From positions 1-64,000 of the forward strand of contig NZ_JAINWJ010000029.1 in NCBI RefSeq assembly GCF_021021415.1: a stretch of 64,000 nucleotides of DNA, in the 5' to 3' direction. A model generated the notes under the pieces. It ran no database searches. It had not been told where the DNA came from and worked only from the letters and a program-made list of their open reading frames with translations. The translations under genes were made by a program, and so were the position numbers. Within the stretch, counting starts at the first letter, position 1; each line of letters begins with the position of its first letter. The DNA is from Martelella mediterranea (GTDB taxonomy: Bacteria > Pseudomonadota > Alphaproteobacteria > Rhizobiales > Rhizobiaceae). Of this stretch, positions 60,368 to 64,000 are shown piece by piece.

Positions 60368-61996
60368 CTATCGGGCGCGCTCCAGCACCAGCCGCGCCTT
60401 CCGGTGTTCTGCCTGCACGTCCGGATCGGGATCGAGGCCGGCGGCGAGGAGGCGCTGGGTGTAGAGTTCCTGCGGGTTTTCGAAAATCTGGCGGACGCTG
60501 CCCTGTTCGACAATCTCGCCGCGCTGCATCACCAGCACCCGGTCGGCGAAGTCGCGCACCACGGGCAGGTCGTGGGCAATGAAGATGAAGGCGATGCCGA
60601 GCCGGTCGCGCAGTTCGCCGAGAAGGGCGATCACCTGTGCCTGGATCGAGACATCGAGCGCGGAGACCGCCTCGTCGCAGATGATCACCTCGGGCTCGAG
60701 CGCAAGGGCGCGGGCGATCGCGATGCGCTGGCGCTGGCCGCCGGAAAACTGATGTGGATGTCGCGCCGCATGCTCGGGCTTCAGCCCCACCTGCTGCAGC
60801 AGCTCATTCACCCGGTCGCGCCATTGCGCCTTCGGCAGGATGTCGGGGTGAATGACCCAAGCCTCTGAGATGATCTGGTAGATCGACATATGCGGGTTGA
60901 GCGACTGCGTCGGGTCCTGAAAGACCATCTGCAGGTGGCGGCGGACGGCGCGCATCTGCCGGTGCGATTTGGTCAGCAGATCCTCGCCCTTCCAGAGCAC
61001 CTTGCCGCCGGAGGCCTCCTCGAGCCTGAGGATCAGCTTGGCGACGGTCGATTTGCCCGAGCCGCTTTCGCCGACGACGGCGAGGGTCTCGCCGGCATGA
61101 AGCTCGAAATCGGCGTTCTTCAGCGCGGTGAACGCGCCGTAGGTCTTGGTGAGGCCGGAGACCTGCAGGATCGGCTGGCGCGCGCTTTCGCCCGTTCGCA
61201 TCTCGCCCTTGCCGGGGGCCGCGGCCAGAAGCTTTCGCGTGTAGGGGTGCTTTGCATTGTGATAGAGGTCGCGCGGCGTGCCGGTCTCGACGATCCTTCC
61301 GCCTTCCATCACCACCGCCCGGTCCGCTGCCTCGGCGACAACGCCGAGGTCGTGCGTGATCAGCAGCAGGCCCATGCCGGTTTCTGCCTGCAACTCCTCC
61401 AAGAGCGACAGCACCTCCGCCTGCACGGTGACGTCGAGCGCGGTGGTCGGCTCGTCGGCGATCAGAATGTCAGGTTTGAGCGCCAGCGCCATGGCGATCA
61501 TCAGCCGCTGGCGCTGTCCGCCGGAAAACTGGTGCGGGTATTTCTTCAGCGCGGCCGTGGCGTCGGGAATGCCGACGCGCTCCATCAGCTTCAGGGCGCG
61601 GGCAAAAGCCTCGTCCTTGCCGGTGCCGTGGCACATCGCCGCTTCGGCAATCTGCCAGCCGACCGGATAGACCGGGTTCAGGTGGCTGAGCGGGTCCTGG
61701 AAGATCATCGCGATCCGCTTGCCGTTGATCCGGCGGCGTTCCTCGCTGGAAAGCGTCAGCAGGTCGCGACCCTCGAACAGCACTTCGCCGCTCACGATCT
61801 CGCCGGGCGGGCAGTCGATCAGGTTCATGATCGCCGACGCCGAGACCGATTTGCCCGAGCCGCTTTCGCCGAGGATCGCCAGCGTCTCGCCCCGGTCCAG
61901 ATGCCATGACACGTCATTGACGGCGTCGACCGTACCGCGCGCGGTGTGGAAGCGGACCGAGAGGTTGCGCACTTCGAGGAGGTGGGAGCTAGCCAT
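60368..61996 (-). CDS. Dipeptide/oligopeptide-type ABC transporter, fused double ATPase
   Basis: A 542-aa protein with two ABC domains (about 5-260 and 275-530), a DppD-DppF fusion as in GsiA/YejF. Each has Walker A GESGSGKS, Q-loop (MIFQDPLSHLNP; MVFQDPTQSLNP), signature FSGGQRQR and Walker B (ILIADEPTTALD; VIICDEAVSALD). The second Walker B has Ala in place of Pro. It powers the two permeases just upstream, whose gene overlaps its start by eight bases. It is the last gene of the operon. Confidence 0.92.
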   Translation of the reverse strand: MASSHLLEVRNLSVRFHTARGTVDAVNDVSWHLDRGETLAILGESGSGKSVSASAIMNLIDCPPGEIVSGEVLFEGRDLLTLSSEERRRINGKRIAMIFQDPLSHLNPVYPVGWQIAEAAMCHGTGKDEAFARALKLMERVGIPDATAALKKYPHQFSGGQRQRLMIAMALALKPDILIADEPTTALDVTVQAEVLSLLEELQAETGMGLLLITHDLGVVAEAADRAVVMEGGRIVETGTPRDLYHNAKHPYTRKLLAAAPGKGEMRTGESARQPILQVSGLTKTYGAFTALKNADFELHAGETLAVVGESGSGKSTVAKLILRLEEASGGKVLWKGEDLLTKSHRQMRAVRRHLQMVFQDPTQSLNPHMSIYQIISEAWVIHPDILPKAQWRDRVNELLQQVGLKPEHAARHPHQFSGGQRQRIAIARALALEPEVIICDEAVSALDVSIQAQVIALLGELRDRLGIAFIFIAHDLPVVRDFADRVLVMQRGEIVEQGSVRQIFENPQELYTQRLLAAGLDPDPDVQAEHRKARLVLERAR

Positions 61997-62924
61997 TGGA
62001 CTTTCCTCCGATTTCCAGCCGCCAGCGCTGGGTCGGGTTCAGCGCGATCCGCATCCAGCTCGAGAGCAGATTGAGCGACATTGTGGTCAGAATGATCGCA
62101 AGCCCCGGCCAGAAGGCGAGCCACCAGGCGCTGGTCAGATATTGCCGTCCCTGGCTTACCATCAGCCCCCAGGTGATTTCCGGCGGCTGTATGCCGATGC
62201 CGAGGAAGGAGAGGGCGGATTCGGCCAGCATCACGAAGGCGAAATCGAGCGTCGCGATGGTCAGCAGCGTCGGCAGCACCACCGGCAGAATGTGAAACAG
62301 CACGATGCGCAGATTGGAGGCGCCCATCACCTGCGCCGCCTGCACGAACATGCGCTTGCGCACTTCCAGCACCTCGGCGCGGGTGGTGCGCAGATAGATC
62401 GGGATGCGGGTAATGGCGAGCACCAGCACCAGATTGGCGATTGACGGCTCCAGCACGTAGAGCACGGTGACGGCCAGAAGCAGCGAGGGAAACGACATGA
62501 TGACGTCGGCAAGCCGCATGATGATTTCGCTGTGCCATCTGTCGCGGTAGCCGGCGATGAGGCCGAGCGTGGACCCGATCAGTAACGAGGCGGCAACCGC
62601 GCCGGCGGACACCACCATTGTGTTGCGGGCTGCGACGATGATGCGGGCCAGAAGCGGGCGGCCAAGCGCATCGCCGCCGAGCAGATAGAGAAAGCCGCGA
62701 TCAAGGGAAAACGGCGGCGCGTTGCGGGCGCGCAGGTTCTGCTTTGCGGCGACGCTGTCGAACAGCATCGGGCCGAAGATCGCGAAAGCCACGATGGCGA
62801 TCAGGAACAGCACGGCCGCGAAGGCGAGCTTGTCGGCCCACAGCATTTTGAGAAAGCGCCGGAAGGCGCCGGGTTCCTGTCGGCCCATGGTCTCGCCGCC
62901 GGTTTGTGTGATGGGTGCACTCAT
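61989..62924 (-). CDS. Dipeptide-type ABC transporter permease (DppC-like)
   Basis: A 311-aa permease with the OppC_N segment (RRFLKMLWADKLAFAAVLFL), landmark GGDALGRPLLARIIVAARNT and EAA loop QAAQVMGASNLRIVLFHILP. Six TM helices. It lies 9 bp downstream of the DppB-like gene and overlaps the ATPase gene. Confidence 0.9.
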   Translation of the reverse strand: MSAPITQTGGETMGRQEPGAFRRFLKMLWADKLAFAAVLFLIAIVAFAIFGPMLFDSVAAKQNLRARNAPPFSLDRGFLYLLGGDALGRPLLARIIVAARNTMVVSAGAVAASLLIGSTLGLIAGYRDRWHSEIIMRLADVIMSFPSLLLAVTVLYVLEPSIANLVLVLAITRIPIYLRTTRAEVLEVRKRMFVQAAQVMGASNLRIVLFHILPVVLPTLLTIATLDFAFVMLAESALSFLGIGIQPPEITWGLMVSQGRQYLTSAWWLAFWPGLAIILTTMSLNLLSSWMRIALNPTQRWRLEIGGKSNG

Positions 62925-62933
62925 CGGCGTTCC

Positions 62934-63848
62934 TCAGGTTCGAATGCGCGGATCGAGCACCGCATAGGCGAGATCGATCAGGAGGTTCATGATGAAGATC
63001 GCGATCGCGGTCACCATGATGGCGGCCAGGATGACGTTGAAGTCGCGCTGCATGATGGAGTCGATCATCAGCTTGCCGACGCCGGGAAAGCCGAAAATGG
63101 TTTCCACGACCACGGCGCCGTTCAGAAGCGCCGCAGCCTGATCGCCGATCACGGTGATCACCGGCAGCATGGCGTTGCGCAGCGCATGGACGAAAATGAT
63201 CGGCCGGTTCTTCACGCCCTTGGCGCGCGCCGTTTTCACATAGGCGGAGCCGAGCGCGTTGATCATCGATCCGCGCACGATCTGCAGGATCAGCCCGAAA
63301 GGCCGGATGAACAGCACGGCCACGGGCAGCACCCAGTGCCAGGGCGTGCCCGTTCCCGAGGTGGGAAGCCAGCCGAGCGTGACGGAAAAGACCACGATGC
63401 CGACGATCGCCACCCAGAAATCCGGCGCCGATGCGCCGATCAGCGACAGGACGGAGGCCGCCCGGTCGAACCAGGTGCCGACATTGAAGGCGGCGATCGC
63501 GCCGACCGTGATGGCGGCGGCCGTGACCAGGACCATGGTGATGAAGGCAAGCTGCAGCGTCCAGGCGAAGGCCTCGATGACCACTTCCAGCGCGGGGCGG
63601 GCCTTTCTCAGGCTGTCGCCGAAATCGAGACGGGCGATATCGGTGACATAGTGCCAGAACTGCACCAGAACGGGGTCGTTCAGGCCGTGTATTTCACGAA
63701 AATTCTCGCGCATCGTCTCGGATGCGTCGACCGGCAAGTAAAGCGATGTCGGATCGCCGGTGAGCCGGGACAGGAAGAACACAAGCACGATCAGGACCAG
63801 CAGCGAGACGAAGCTCGTCAACCCGCGTTTTCCCAGCGTTTTCTTCAT
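62934..63848 (-). CDS. Dipeptide-type ABC transporter permease (DppB-like)
   Basis: A 304-aa permease: N-terminal TM, LTGDPTSLYLPVDASETMRE (DppB-type periplasmic helix), GLNDPVLVQFWHYVTDIARL, and EAA loop YVKTARAKGVKNRPIIFVHA. It ends PRIRT, as usual. It follows the substrate-binding protein gene by about 70 bp with an intervening stem-loop. Confidence 0.9.
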   Translation of the reverse strand: MKKTLGKRGLTSFVSLLVLIVLVFFLSRLTGDPTSLYLPVDASETMRENFREIHGLNDPVLVQFWHYVTDIARLDFGDSLRKARPALEVVIEAFAWTLQLAFITMVLVTAAAITVGAIAAFNVGTWFDRAASVLSLIGASAPDFWVAIVGIVVFSVTLGWLPTSGTGTPWHWVLPVAVLFIRPFGLILQIVRGSMINALGSAYVKTARAKGVKNRPIIFVHALRNAMLPVITVIGDQAAALLNGAVVVETIFGFPGVGKLMIDSIMQRDFNVILAAIMVTAIAIFIMNLLIDLAYAVLDPRIRT

Positions 63849-63880
63849 CGTGTTCTCTCGTTCTCAAAAAAAGGGAAGCA

Positions 63881-63899
63881 CGCGCGGGAGGACCGCGCG
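63881..63899. other. Stem-loop between binding-protein and permease genes
   Basis: CGCGCGG (63881-63887) pairs with CCGCGCG (63893-63899) around GAGGA. Placed just after the binding-protein stop, it could stabilise the upstream transcript so that more binding protein than permease is made. AAAAAAAGGG next to it would read as a T-run only on the minus strand, giving a possible partial terminator there. Confidence 0.5.
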
Positions 63900-63919
63900 C
63901 GCTCTTCGTTCGAAAAGTC

Positions 63920-64000
63920 TTACTTCAGGCCGATTTCGGCAAGCTGAAGCTGGCTGTTGGTCGCGATCGTGGGCGTGAAGTCGACATCTTCACCCACGCG
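63920..64000 (-). CDS. Dipeptide-type ABC transporter substrate-binding protein, C-terminal end (partial)
   Basis: The last 26 codons and stop of a minus-strand gene cut by the window edge: RVGEDVDFTPTIATNSQLQL, AEIGLK, stop TAA at 63920-63922. The sequence fits the C-terminus of an SBP_bac_5 protein, and its place upstream of DppB-, DppC- and DppD/F-like genes makes it the cognate binding protein. The ligand cannot be inferred. Confidence 0.65.
   Translation of the reverse strand, partial: RVGEDVDFTPTIATNSQLQLAEIGLK

Overview
The window is GC-rich (about 62-63 percent) and reads as the chromosome of an alphaproteobacterium, most likely in Hyphomicrobiales. The reasons are an AapJQMP-type amino-acid ABC system, a MocR/PdxR regulator beside pdxY, Zur- and FixK-type boxes of the alphaproteobacterial kind, and a short intergenic palindrome of the type common in Rhizobiaceae and Brucellaceae. 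The genus cannot be fixed from this sequence. No rRNA, tRNA or CRISPR array was seen.

Layout. 1-4.1 kb: a decayed LacI-family gene, then a three-gene overlapping operon (glutamine amidotransferase, YiiM-like MOSC protein, pyridoxal kinase) divergent from a MocR regulator. 4.2-7.4 kb: a TetR-controlled set (DUF899, VOC protein, alpha/beta hydrolase) in which a glutathione-transferase gene and a second VOC gene have decayed. 7.8-11 kb: a CHASE4-GGDEF-EAL protein and an SDR dehydrogenase. 11-16.3 kb: a QseBC/PmrAB-like two-component system divergent from a DsbD - DsbA-like - L,D-transpeptidase operon; between them is a perfect 33-bp palindrome that contains a PmrA-type box. 16.5-20.6 kb: alcohol dehydrogenase, universal stress protein preceded by a perfect FNR/FixK box, and a P1B-type ATPase without HMA domain, then a broken IS630. 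21.3-25.7 kb: LuxR-type regulator, TpsB outer-membrane transporter and Tat-exported serine hydrolase, with no TpsA partner in view. 26-34.5 kb: PRC-barrel protein, membrane PQQ dehydrogenase, and an RND pump with its adaptor.

36-50.4 kb is an amino-acid catabolic island: a 2-hydroxyacid dehydrogenase and class II aldolase; an aminotransferase with a BetI-like TetR; an M20 amidohydrolase with a polar amino-acid ABC transporter; and a LysR-controlled cystathionine beta-lyase-like enzyme with a second, AapJQMP-type transporter. Two near-identical candidate operators link the first and third units to the TetR.

50.5-55.7 kb is a zinc/copper homeostasis block on the minus strand. It holds a DUF1775-PCuAC fusion, a DUF2946 protein, a 95-aa conserved protein, a COG0523 (CobW-like) GTPase, and a 599-aa protein that joins an AztD-type zinc metallochaperone to a complete ZinT domain. 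Upstream lies a chimeric scar in which the start of aztA is joined to the end of aztC, so the zinc ABC importer appears deleted while Zur-like boxes and the chaperone end remain. This is the most unusual part of the window. 56-64 kb: PhoX-type phosphatase, a LytS/LytTR two-component pair, and a dipeptide-type ABC transporter that runs off the right edge.
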